Assembly: GCA_029532625.1 (NCBI GenBank)
Contig: JARFXM010000009.1
Coordinates: 124,001 to 188,000, forward strand
Source of the DNA: Lomentospora prolificans
Lineage: Eukaryota; Ascomycota; Sordariomycetes; Microascales; Microascaceae
Length of the DNA stretch: 64,000 nt
Reading direction: 5' to 3'
The notes beneath the pieces were generated by a model. It ran no database searches, was not told the DNA's origin, and saw only the letters and a list, made by a program, of their open reading frames with translations. Each line of letters begins with the position of its first letter. Within the stretch, counting starts at the first letter, position 1. The translations under genes and the position numbers were made by a program. This document shows, piece after piece, positions 46,286 through 56,729 of the stretch.

Positions 46286-47914
46286 TCACTTTTCGCCGTC
46301 ATACACGACCTTGCCCCGAGACCACGTCTGCACAACCTTGGCGCTCAGCAACTTCTCAACGTCCCATTCCATGTCAATCACCGCCAAGTCCGCCAACTTG
46401 CCCACCTCTAGTTTCCCAGTCAATTGATCGGCAAAGATACTATAGGCAGATCCCTCAGTAAGAGCGGTCAAGGCCGCCGCGAGACTAAGCGCGAAGTGCG
46501 GGTTGACGACCTCCTCGGATTCCGGCTCGCGTGCCGATCTTCGCGTAGTTGCCGTGTAAAGGTTCTGGAACGGGTCGTACGGCGAGGTAGGTGCATCGGA
46601 TCCGAGAGCTAGCACGGCACCCTCTCTGGCAAAGTCCGAGTACGCAAAAGCTCGAGAACAGCGGGCCGATCCCAAGAGCGATGGCCAGGCGCGGAGAATG
46701 GCCGGGTCGGCATGAACAGCTTGGATGGAAGCCGTGATTCCGAGCTGGCCCAACCGGCGCGCGTCCCGTGCTGACGCTAGCTCCAAGTGCTCCATCCTGT
46801 GGCGCGAGTCGGGGGTTGCGTGAGGCTCGAGGGCGTCGAGTGCGGTGGAGATGGCCAAATCGCCGATGGCGTGCAGGGCACACTGCAATCCGGCTTTGGA
46901 AGCCCTCTCTATAACGGGCTTTAGAGCCTCGAGTGACCAGAGTAGATCAGCTGTAGCTCCGTTGGAGTAAGGAACAGTGAGCGCCGCCGTGCACGCGTCC
47001 ACAATGCCGTCGCAGATGATCTTGATGCCGGCAATACGGCAATCGGGGCTCGTCTCCGAGTTGAATTTTCGGCGAAGCTCGATAACCCTGTCGACCTGCG
47101 CGATGGCCTCATCTTCGGTTTCGGAAGGCCGGATGAGCCAGTACGCAGCCACGTGAACCGGGAGCCCTTCTTGCTCCTTGAGAGCCAGCAGGGCTTCCCA
47201 AGTGTTATCTTCCATCGCCATCTCGACCAGGCCAGTGTAGCCGTGGGCCAGGTAAGCATTGATTGCTGCCTTGATGGCCTGGATGCTCTCCTGTTTGCTG
47301 GAAACCCTGGCCAAGTGAGGCCACACGTAGAGGAACACACACGCCTCAGAGAGTACTCCAGTGATGTTGCCGTTGGCGTCACGATGGATAATGCCACCAG
47401 TAGGTGAGGGCGTGTCGTTTGTAATTTCCAGTTCCTTCAAAGCCGCCTCGCTGCACCAAGTAGAATGCAAGCTCTTGGAATCGATAAAAATAGGCCTATC
47501 GTCTAGCCCCTCCAGCATACTCGAGTGCGCTTCGCCGTTCGTCATGAACGGCATCCACCCTCTGCACAGGATCCGCTCCGCCTCCGGGTGCGCAGCGGCA
47601 AAGGCCGTAATTTTGCTACGGATGTCATCCAGGTTGCGGCAGTCGTCCAGGGGAAGCTTCTTGAGAGCCTGGCCCATGACAAGTAGGTGCATGTGGCCGT
47701 CGATGAAGCCGGGAAGGATAATGCGGCCGTTCATGTCCTGGCTGGCGGCGTCGGGTGCGAGCTCAGCGACCTTCGCATCATTTGCTGCGCCGACATGGGC
47801 GATGCGGCCGGTGTCATTGTCGACGACTAGACAGTTGACAAAACTGTGTTTGGGCGACACGAGTCCAGTCGACTGGAACACGCGCGCATTTTGCAAGATG
47901 GTGTATTTAGGCAT
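46286..47914 (-). CDS. Amidohydrolase family 3 (YtcJ-like)
   Basis: Intronless, 542 residues, ATG at 47914. The metal-site motif DGHMH (72-76) follows ILPGFI as in amidohydrolases. Other typical parts are KIICDG, CALHAIGDLAI, RMEHLELAS, ALGSDAPTSPYDPF and the C-terminal TGKLEVGKLADLAVID that closes the composite beta-sandwich. It has no signal peptide. The family hydrolyses amides, imines or similar bonds in small molecules; many fungal copies are unassigned. It sits 0.7 kb from the isochorismatase-like gene, in the same direction, which may reflect shared amide catabolism (inference). Confidence 0.92.
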   Translation of the reverse strand: MPKYTILQNARVFQSTGLVSPKHSFVNCLVVDNDTGRIAHVGAANDAKVAELAPDAASQDMNGRIILPGFIDGHMHLLVMGQALKKLPLDDCRNLDDIRSKITAFAAAHPEAERILCRGWMPFMTNGEAHSSMLEGLDDRPIFIDSKSLHSTWCSEAALKELEITNDTPSPTGGIIHRDANGNITGVLSEACVFLYVWPHLARVSSKQESIQAIKAAINAYLAHGYTGLVEMAMEDNTWEALLALKEQEGLPVHVAAYWLIRPSETEDEAIAQVDRVIELRRKFNSETSPDCRIAGIKIICDGIVDACTAALTVPYSNGATADLLWSLEALKPVIERASKAGLQCALHAIGDLAISTALDALEPHATPDSRHRMEHLELASARDARRLGQLGITASIQAVHADPAILRAWPSLLGSARCSRAFAYSDFAREGAVLALGSDAPTSPYDPFQNLYTATTRRSAREPESEEVVNPHFALSLAAALTALTEGSAYSIFADQLTGKLEVGKLADLAVIDMEWDVEKLLSAKVVQTWSRGKVVYDGEK

Positions 47915-48515
47915 AGTTAAGAGGAGATAAGTAGATTCGGTTGTAGAAGCTGTGTAGTTGTGAAGTTTTAGGAAATAATAATATTACCCCACCTAGCTGG
48001 CACTCGGTGCATCCGATCATGAGATTTTATATTAATATTCACCAGTCCATTGATTCCGCCTGGCGCCGGGCTCGTTGTGGTGGCCTGGCCCCGCCTGCAT
48101 CCTGAACCAACGCTGGCCAGGTGGCTATTGACGGCTGAAAGTGGACTCTAGAATCCATCACCAGGCCTCTGTTGAACCCGCTTAGCACCCATCGAGCCCC
48201 TATAGCTCGTCAATCGTTCCTAAACTTACACCTCATCCATAGTGGCCTCGACAGCCGAAGTTAAGAGCCGGACCTACCCCACACTCCACAGTCGTTCAAA
48301 AAGTTCCCGTCGCCCAACTTGAGAGTTTGACGTCTAGCTAGATATGGATATGGCCCACGGGGAACTAGGGCGAAACAGAGCCCAAGCCGAGACCTAACCG
48401 AAGTAGAGAGGCTCGGGTTCGATGCCCGCACGTGTATATTCTAGCGTTTCTAGGTGATAACCCGCTATCTCCGCGCTCAAGATGCGACGTCGTAATAATA
48501 CAATGCCTTACGCGC
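47915..48515. other. Intergenic
   Basis: No gene is recognised. A tRNA T-arm-like GGGTTCGATGCCC at about 48414-48427 has no matching acceptor stem upstream. Confidence 0.45.
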
Positions 48516-49622
48516 TTAAGTACCAACCAACCCGCCTATGCAAAGAGTTAGCACATTATTAGTATTTTCTGCATAGACAAGGATCCATCCACTAGGTAGC
48601 GTAGAGGTACGTACCAAGGATTGAGAAAACGGCCCACAGAGTGACTTGACTTGCCAGTTTCGGGGGACACCACCTATAGTAAGCAGCGTCAGCGTGCAGT
48701 CTTCTTCCCACCCACATAGACGTCGTGCATGAGCAGTCGCCAGCAAACGTACAGCGAACCCGGTAAGGAGAGAAAATAGGACCAGTAAACCCACGGCCCA
48801 GTCACGACAGCGGTCAGGAAGAGAGCGGCAATCAGTGCCTGGAACCATCTCTTCCCCCAGCTCTTTTCGGGACGGGTTGCGATGCTAAATCGGGGTGACA
48901 GCCATGCACGCCAAGACTAGTATGGGAAGGATTTGCATATAGATGAGGACGCCCTTCATGTACTCTTTCACATCCTCATTCGGTAGCCGCTTCCATGTGG
49001 TTCCGACAAAAGCCGCGGATATAATCTTGAGAACGAGTTCGCTGATGGCCGACGAGATGTACCCATCCACATATATATACTCCGATTTTCGATAGACAAG
49101 GATGCGGAGGAGAGTCATCCATGTCATTGAGAAACTAGGTCTCGAGGCGTACATGGCAAAGACGTTCCTAAACGTCAAATGCTCATAACCTTCTGTATGA
49201 ACAACCAAGAGACTAGCAGCGAGATTGCCAATAAGAATCAGGGCCGTTGTGAAAATCCACGTCCACCAGACCCCGCTCGTGTTCATCTTGCCCAGGAAAC
49301 CGCAGGTGACCTTATTTGCTATCGGCCGGCAACCCGGTATTGTGAGTCCGAGGGCTATTATGAGCGCCGTGACGCCAAAAGCTGCCAACGTGTCTGCGGC
49401 TTTGGGGTATTCGCTGACTTTTGACGGCCCCATCATCCACTCAAGCGGAATTGGGGGCGGCTCCGAGCTGTCATAACTCCCTGAGTTGATGCCCTGGTAT
49501 GGCGCCAGGGAGGGCCGGTATATCCCAGCTGGCGTGCCTCCCGGAGGCGAATGTGCCACTCCAGCGCCGCCTGACGAGGCCGTCGAGCCTCCCATGTGGG
49601 GCCGGACAACAACCGGTGACAT
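48516..49622 (-). CDS. Multipass membrane protein, middle of gene uncertain
   Basis: The first block (49622 to about 48890) encodes 245 residues from MSPVVVRPHMGG, with a Pro/Ser-rich N-terminus and about five hydrophobic segments. Three later blocks clearly continue it: a segment with KSWGKRWFQALIAALFL and PWVYWSYFLSLPGS (to 48753), exon 48673-48615 ending TLWAVFSIL, and exon 48535-48516 ending GGLVGT. The last joins have good GTACGT donors and AG acceptors. The link between the first and second block is the problem: they are in different frames around 48890. Either an intron (weak GTACAT donor, acceptor TTTAG at about 48883) removes a hydrophobic stretch, or there is a one-base frameshift in a CCCC run. 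No family was recognised; a transporter-like or signalling role cannot be stated. Confidence 0.55.
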
Positions 49623-50752
49623 GGTTGCGTGCGTACTAACTAGAGAGGGAAAATGGATGTGTTACGTAGCAGAAAACAACCGGGGGGAGTGAGTGAGCTT
49701 CGATCTGATAGGGAGACAGTTGGAGCACTGCCAAAGCGATGCTCGGAAGATCTGAGGAATTTGACCACAAAAGTCAGGGCGAGGGACTCAACATCGGCCC
49801 CCTTTATCCAGCCGCTGGTGCAACCGAGAGGACGCCAAATTCAGTCTCACAGACTAAAAATTAGACAGATCCCGAGCTTCAGGTGGGGTTTCCAACCGTT
49901 AGGCCAGCCAGGCACCGCCACTCTAATTCGAGATCAAGTCGCGCGGAACAAATCGCAAGGCGAATTTCCTCGATGGCTAGGCCGATCTGGGATGCCAAGC
50001 CAATACTCGATTTCCACGCCACCAAAACCAGCACATGGACCTAGGCGGAAAAAATAAATGAAATAGACGTCCTTTTTAGTTCAGTGAGACGGTGCGGGGC
50101 GAAGTCTATAGTGATGACAGACGAGATTCTGGACAGCTGGCCAGGCTTGATGCCTGGGGTATTCCTTGGCGACGAACCCCATTTTCTACGTCCCGAAGCC
50201 TTCGCATCTCGGAGCTTAAGCTTATTCTTCCTACTACTCATCTCCCGCCCCACATAGTTGACATTGCCAGGCCACCGTTGCAACGAACAGTCTGAGAATG
50301 AAGAAGAGAGAGAGTCGTGGCTTGGAAGCAGAGTGCAGGGGCCTTGCCTTACGTGCCTCCTACCGTCTTGCTACTTCACGACAGGTTTATAAAGACTTGA
50401 TCAAAAAATACGGGGAGCGCGAGATTATAAAGTATTATTAAAATCCCAGGTATAAATTTCTGCGTGTTCAGGTGTTGCAGAGCCTGGCGAACTGGGTTCA
50501 CCGCCAAGCGCTCCGGGGCTGCCTGACCGTCCCTAAGAGGCGCTGGCCCCTTTTCAGAGTGTTGTCGCGTTTCAATGAAATCAATTGATAGATGCCTTGA
50601 GAGAGGCGCGTGCTCGTCTACTAGTTGGGCACCGCCAGCCCTCCAATAGAAATTAATTATATCAATCCTTCCCTCCTCCCTGTCCTGGCATTTCTCCGAT
50701 ATGCGCACCATATCAGCTCATTTACCGCTAGCCGAAAGCGAACGCGCAAACA
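49623..50752. other. Intergenic
   Basis: Promoter of the membrane protein gene (minus) and upstream flank of the STAND remnant. No gene is recognised. Confidence 0.5.
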
Positions 50753-53330
50753 ATGGGACCATTCAACGCTCTTTCCATCGCGACCAGTGTCGTTACCTTG
50801 CTCGACTTCGGGGCCAAGATAGTCTCCTTGAATTTAGAGATTGGACAATGAAAAGACGGCCGTCCCTCAGCATTGTCCGCTCTTCGAGACGGAGTCGCAG
50901 GAGCTATCCCGGAATGCGACCCACGCGAGAGATAAGGTTGCAAGCCCTCCAAAAGCGATATCCCAAACAATCCGAGTGTCTCAATCGCCTAGATACGGAG
51001 TGCGCCCTAGCCGAGAAGCAGCTTCGGCTCGAGCCTCGTCGATAGCTAGACAGCCAAGCGTGGCCGGGGTTTGAGCACCCGAAGTGGCCAGGCTTCGGTC
51101 TCGATAAGGGCCCTCTTGAAGCAAGGGGAATCGAAAAATTGAAGGACCGACTAAGATACATTCGCGAGCAGACAATAAGATGTGTATATCGTATGTCCAT
51201 TATCCGCGGTTACTTTCTCCTTCTCAGGGACTACATGTCGCCGGGCTAGGCGCACCGACCGAAGTCTACTAGGCTACCTAGGCTAGACACGAATAAATGC
51301 TCTTCTTGTAACAGTGACAATGTTAAAGAGAGTCGCACAACTCTCAACGACCTTGACAGCGGCGTTGGCAAGGTCATGGACAGACTCGGTGTCACGAAGA
51401 CTACGTAAGACAACACCTCCAACCGGACTTCCACAGCCTCCCTCGCAGCCGGTCGTTGCTGAGCTTAGCTGAGAAAGAAAAAAAGGCGAGCGGAGTATGG
51501 ACTTTGATCGCCGCCGCTGACCAGGCTAGTTCCTATGCCTCCTCCGGCAGCCGCGCCGAAGGACCTCATTCTCTTGAGAAGAATCATGACATTTGCCGCA
51601 GAATCTTGAACGGGCTCGAGTTCAAGGACATGATGGCTCTGGAGAGTCATATTAAAGATTCTTTCCCCGAAATCTTTCGTTGGCTTCTTGGCGGCGGAGA
51701 GTCTGAGAGCGGCGAGTCTTTTCCGACAAACCAGCCGACGGCATTCAAAGGATGGCTCCAATCTGCGACCAACGAGACACCTTTTCTAGATCACGGGTGT
51801 CCCGGCTTCCGAGAAATATATCCGCACGAATCCCCGTGTTAAAACGCGCCTTCGTCTCTAGTCTCGTGACCTTCCGCTTCTCACGTGCCGAATCTACGTC
51901 TGGAACCCAGGATCTTTGAGGCAGAAATCCTGGATCGGCCTTCTGCCCACGATGCTCCACCAACTTCTCCTCCAGCGACCAGATCTTTGCCAGGTTGTCG
52001 CTCCGCAAAATTATATCTACTTTCAACTCGCTGGAAAGACGGTCCTGGCATCTCAGACTGGACAGTCGAAGAGCTCCGAGATAATATTATCCAGCTTGTC
52101 ACCAAAATCGAGGGCACTGATCGCCTCGCCATCTTTGTCGATGGCTTAGACGAATAAGAAGGTGACCTTAGAATAACGACACCTTTCCTAAAGCTACTCC
52201 ATCGGGATCACAAGGTCAAACTTTGCGTCTCTAGTCGTCTCTAGAACGTCTTCAGGGAAATAATTCGATCCATACTCTTCGCCAAGGATGAAACTTCCTC
52301 ACTAAACCTGACGTCGAAAAATACGTCCGCGAACGGATGGGGAAGAGCCGTGCGTTCCGAGAGCTCCGAGCCTCGATGCTGACAGCGTTGATGAGAATCT
52401 CGAATCCCAGATCGTCGACAAAGCAGACGGTGTCTTAATATAGGTCATTCCTGTCGTCGAGGAGCTCGTCACCACCACTCAGGCCGACAACGACCTTCGC
52501 AATATCTGGAAACTGTTTGAGATGCTGCCGCCGGGACTGGAAGACCTTTATCACTCGATGCGCAGACATCTCAGCCTGCCGCTTCTTAAAGGGGCATCTA
52601 TAATGTACCAGCTTCTTTTCCAGTGGAACGAGACCCTTGAAAGCTCCACCAGCGCTCGAGAATTCTGGATGGCCATCAATTGTCACGATCCCGCCGAGCC
52701 TCAGCACTGTCCCACAGAGGCCGTAGCGGTAGGAATCATGCCGGAGCTGGAACGGCGGTTGGCGGGAAATACCGGTGGCATGCTACAAGTCAGTCCTGTC
52801 ATGACTGAGAGCAGTGGGTCTCGAACGTTGCTAAACGCATCTGTTGGATCCCTCCATCGAATGGTATTTGATTGGTTGTAAGGAATTAAGCTTATAATTG
52901 TCGTTGGAGGGCCTGTGGATATGATACAAGCCAAGTCCTCACATCTAACAGAACGCGTTCGGCCAAGGTTCGAAACTCTCAATATTTGTCGACAAAGTCT
53001 TCAGTTTCGGACCAGCTTGTAACAACTCACCGCTAAACAGGCCCAAACTACTTCGCTTTATTGAAAGGATTCAAGTCGACAAGCTTCTGGATCCAAGAAC
53101 GCATCTCTCTTCCCCCCCCTCCTTCCGGTAACCTCTCTCGTGCTTCCCGCCAATCAGTCGAGACCCTTCGTTCCTATGCCGCGATATGGCTCGGTGCGCA
53201 CCGTACCTTCAAGCAAAGCTTGAGAGCAGCTCACAAGCCACAGGCTTGGAACCTCCTGGGAGATTGTTATACATGGTGCCGAAACCTCTCTAGAAGTCCA
53301 AGAGAGATTGGCTATCCATGACGATTGAAG
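50753..53330 (+). pseudogene. Decayed STAND/NACHT NTPase (fungal NLR-like) gene
   Basis: It begins MGPFNALSIATSVVTLLDFGAKIVSLN, trimmed here to its first part MGPFNALSIATSVVTLLD, the usual N-terminal fungal domain of STAND proteins, and meets a stop after about 28 codons. Later blocks in changing frames match the rest of such proteins. ILNGLEFKDMMALESHIKD (51.6 kb) is the segment before the NTPase. GLLPTMLHQLLLQRPDL (51.95 kb) follows the P-loop region. LAIFVDGLDE (52.12 kb) is the Walker B, followed by a stop and then KVKLCVSSRL. LPPGLEDLYHSMRRHL (52.5 kb) is the helical part behind the NTPase, and LHRMVFDWL ends it. The P-loop itself is unrecognisable. At least four stops and several frameshifts make it non-functional. 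The 3' end is uncertain; decayed sequence may reach 53.5 kb. Confidence 0.82.
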
Positions 53331-54197
53331 CTGCTCTCGAAAATAGTCGACTACACCATGCCATCAAATTTGACCAAGACGCGGCATGTAGGATTTTGAA
53401 CATGAAATTGAAACCCTTCGAAATCCTCCTACAAGTCCAGTTCATACCTCTTCGAAGCATAGCGAGTATAATCGAGGATAGAGTTAAAAGGCGTGAGTAG
53501 TCGAAAGAATACTGGATTGCTCTCCTCGCCGAGCTTCAAGGAAAGGGCTTCGTGGAATAGACGGAAGTAAAGTTGCCCGTCACTTCCACACGGGGCATTG
53601 AAACACTTATTGCGGTTTTGCCGCTGCTAATTAGGCGCCTTGATAGGGAAAGTATCTTTAAATTAGATCAAACTTTTCTCAAGTGAATAGTAAGAAAGTC
53701 GGCATGAACTTAGTCCTAGTCCTTAGAACTCGATGATTCAAACAAATCGTCCAATAGTTGCAAGGCGCTCAGAAATCATATCTTCAGAAGCATTCTGGCT
53801 AATTCTTTAAGCAGAGGGAATGGAATATTAAGCTCCTGTGTTCGTAGTTCGCCCAGAAACGTACGTATAGTAGGGACATCCCTCAAGCTCAACATACAAG
53901 GGACATGCAATCTTAAATCGTGGAGAGCTGGGCGGCTGAAGAGTGCCATGGCGCGTGACTAAGCCGATTGTTTCAATGACATTCTGGGGACGTTTGTATG
54001 GATGCGGCTGAGCCCAGATTGCACAACCACCTCTTTCTTCAACCCCCTCACGGCCGCCTGAAATGGCCGTCGGGATGGCATATATCTAATTAGAATGGCC
54101 TCAGGAAAGAGACCGGCCGCTAATATCAGCAATTCTCTACTATACCTGGACTCATTTCTCCGAAGACCACCTGTAAAACCTGCTCAACCTAATCATC
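53331..54197. other. Flank between STAND remnant and HET gene
   Basis: The first 200 bp may still be STAND remnant (open block at 53318-53500). The rest is the presumed promoter of the HET gene. No other gene is recognised. Confidence 0.4.
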
Positions 54198-56729
54198 ATG
54201 TTTGAACAAATAGAAACCTTACTTCAGAGCAATGCCGCCTCCCTCCTATTTTCGGCGCTCGGGAACGAATATTTCGTGGCCGTGTCGTTCGCCGTCATAG
54301 CACATATCTGCGAGTGGCCAGGTATTCAGACGATATCAATATACTTGGCGCAGATGTGGGTTAAGCATCTAGTGGCGATTATTTGGACCCAGAGACCTTA
54401 CGACGCCAGAGAGACAGGTTCTCTGATTCGCAATTCTCTGCCAAAAATTGCTTATATTTCAACAGGTGCAGCCTTACGGATCCTGCAGTGGCTGGGCCTC
54501 ACTTACCACGTCACTTTCACCCACTGTCTGACCCTGTTCGCAAGCGTGATCCTGCTTTACGTCTCTGCCAGCTTTTGGCAACGGGACCAAATTTCTACAT
54601 TACCGGGGCAGGTATGGATAAGGTTGTGGACTCGGGCCATAAAATTCAGAGACTCGCTGTTCTTCCCGGTCATATCCTTCGAAATGCGCCTTAGAGGCCT
54701 GGTCGCCAGGCTGATCGAGCGATTCTGGCCACGCGCTATCTGGAACTTATACATGAAACTTCTCGGAATAGACGTGGACAGGCCATGGACCTACCAAAGG
54801 CTTGATAGCCCCGGACAGATACGACTTTTCCGACTTCACCGGTGGATGCCTTTTGCCGGCGTCAGAGGATCCATCGTCCACGTAAACCTCGAAGAAGCTC
54901 CAACGTACAACGCCATCTCTTACCACTGGGGTACGATACGAGAGAACCGGCGCATTTGGGTGGATGGAGCCTATTTCGAAATTTCGCTTGCCACCCACGA
55001 CGCGTTGGAAAGCTACAGTTCCCTGTGGTATCAACGGCTAGTGTGGATCGACTATCTCTGCATCGACCAGCGCCAAGAGTCAGAAAGCCTCGTCGAAAAA
55101 GGCAAACAAGTCGCTATGATGAGAGATATTTACAGCAAGGCGCAACGAGTCATTGTTCACATTCCGAGGCAGCAGTTTGCGCCTTTCTTTCACCCACTCC
55201 TTCACGAGCTTACCCTTGCAGTCAATGAACCGTTCTTCTCATCTGCGCAGCTCTACGCCAAATACGAGCTAGAGATCTTCTCCCTGAGGTGGCAAGCGCT
55301 AGTTTACTTTCTCAACGCGGAGTGGTTTTCCAGGATCTGGATCGTACAAGAGGTGGCTTTGGCGCGCGAGGTCGAGCTTCGCTATGCGGGTTGGAACTAC
55401 GACTGGGATAGCCTGTCTCATACTCTTTATGAAGCGCTTCGTGCGCCTGAAATGGCAGCGCTACTGCAAATCACTCAGAAGGGGAGAAGGGCCGTGGTGC
55501 AACTTGGACACCTGCACACTCTGTCACAGACTCGCCGCTTGATGCCCCTAGTCCAGACCCAGAGGATTGTCAACGAATCGTCATATCTCCTTCGGGCTGC
55601 TCTTCTTTTCTCAAATAACATGAACCCGGAGCAACGCCAGAAAACGGAAGCTGCCTTAAGGTCTCCAACTCCGTTGATCAAACTCCTGCGAACGTTTGTG
55701 GATTTCAACGCTACAGATCCCCGAGACAAAGTTTACGCGTTGCAGGGTTTACTGGCCGAGGCTTGTCCTCCTGAGCTCGTCCCCAACTATGAAAGTATCA
55801 CTGCTTCGGAGCTCTTTCGTTTGGTAGCGAGGCATATTCTCGGGGACACGAATATAAGAGAGCGACTTTCCATGCTAGCATTAGCCGGTGCGGGTTATGA
55901 CGGGAGAAGAAAGGACATCCCGTCCTGGGCTCCCGATTTGACATGCAGACTTCCCGCCGCGCCGCTATCTCCTTACGTTTGGCCTCGCCAAGCGTTCGAA
56001 TACAAGGCATGCGGAGACACGGAACCGAGAGTCGGCTTTTCTGACGAGTCGCCAGATATCCTACGTCTAACAGCAATCCGGGTTGACCAAATCCAAGCTA
56101 TCGGTCCAGCTCTGGACTTGGCGACAGACGACGAGTTTGTCCGCGACCCTAACGACAAGCTATTCAACGCGAACGACATCATCTTCTTCAACAGGTGGCA
56201 CACCGTAACCCTCGCCCTAGTCAAGCAGCACATAGCCGACCCATATCCCTACAAACCGCACCAATCCCTCAAGGAAGCCTTTTGGCGTACCTTGGTCGGC
56301 GACGCAACCAAAGACACACGGCCAGCTCCCAGCTATCTCGGCAAAATCTACGATGACTGGGTCACCTTGCACAGAGAAATGCTTCCGTACGGCCTGGACG
56401 CCGGGCGCACGCTCATCATGCCGGAGGACGACGAGTTCTGGGCTCGGAGGCGATACGTGGGGACTTGGGATAACGCTATGGCGTACTGCGCCACAGGGCG
56501 CTCCGTGTGCGCCACGAGCAAGGGATACCTTGGCTGCGTTCCGCACTGGGCCGAGGCGGGGGACGAGATTCTCGTTGTTATGGGGTCACCTGCGCCACTC
56601 GTGGTTCGCAGGGTGCACCGGGCGCCAGAGACTAGATATGAGATTATTGGGCAGTGTTACTTGCATGGGATCATGGATGGGGAAATGGTTGATGGCGATC
56701 CGGCCTGGGATACGTTGACATTCGTATGA
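54198..56729 (+). CDS. HET-domain protein with N-terminal membrane helices
   Basis: Intronless, 843 residues. The N-terminal 200 residues have several hydrophobic segments (about 14-60 and 82-126, with VSFAVIAHICEW and CLTLFASVILLYVSASFW), suggesting membrane anchoring. The HET domain spans about 234-390: TYNAISYHWG, then RRIWVDGAYFEIS, LVWIDYLCIDQ and VAMMRDIYSKAQRVIVHI. It is followed by WFSRIWIVQEVALAR and DPRDKVYALQGLL, both standard in this protein class. The C-terminal part holds GYLGCVPHWAEAGDEILVVMG, typical of the end of such proteins. HET domains trigger cell death in heterokaryon incompatibility; most paralogues have no tested role. No soluble partner domain is fused. A decayed STAND gene lies 0.9 kb upstream. 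Confidence 0.9.
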   Translation: MFEQIETLLQSNAASLLFSALGNEYFVAVSFAVIAHICEWPGIQTISIYLAQMWVKHLVAIIWTQRPYDARETGSLIRNSLPKIAYISTGAALRILQWLGLTYHVTFTHCLTLFASVILLYVSASFWQRDQISTLPGQVWIRLWTRAIKFRDSLFFPVISFEMRLRGLVARLIERFWPRAIWNLYMKLLGIDVDRPWTYQRLDSPGQIRLFRLHRWMPFAGVRGSIVHVNLEEAPTYNAISYHWGTIRENRRIWVDGAYFEISLATHDALESYSSLWYQRLVWIDYLCIDQRQESESLVEKGKQVAMMRDIYSKAQRVIVHIPRQQFAPFFHPLLHELTLAVNEPFFSSAQLYAKYELEIFSLRWQALVYFLNAEWFSRIWIVQEVALAREVELRYAGWNYDWDSLSHTLYEALRAPEMAALLQITQKGRRAVVQLGHLHTLSQTRRLMPLVQTQRIVNESSYLLRAALLFSNNMNPEQRQKTEAALRSPTPLIKLLRTFVDFNATDPRDKVYALQGLLAEACPPELVPNYESITASELFRLVARHILGDTNIRERLSMLALAGAGYDGRRKDIPSWAPDLTCRLPAAPLSPYVWPRQAFEYKACGDTEPRVGFSDESPDILRLTAIRVDQIQAIGPALDLATDDEFVRDPNDKLFNANDIIFFNRWHTVTLALVKQHIADPYPYKPHQSLKEAFWRTLVGDATKDTRPAPSYLGKIYDDWVTLHREMLPYGLDAGRTLIMPEDDEFWARRRYVGTWDNAMAYCATGRSVCATSKGYLGCVPHWAEAGDEILVVMGSPAPLVVRRVHRAPETRYEIIGQCYLHGIMDGEMVDGDPAWDTLTFV

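Noticed and set aside
48405..48432. Second T-arm-like motif GGGTTCGATGCCC
   Set aside because: No acceptor stem or anticodon arm at the required distance.
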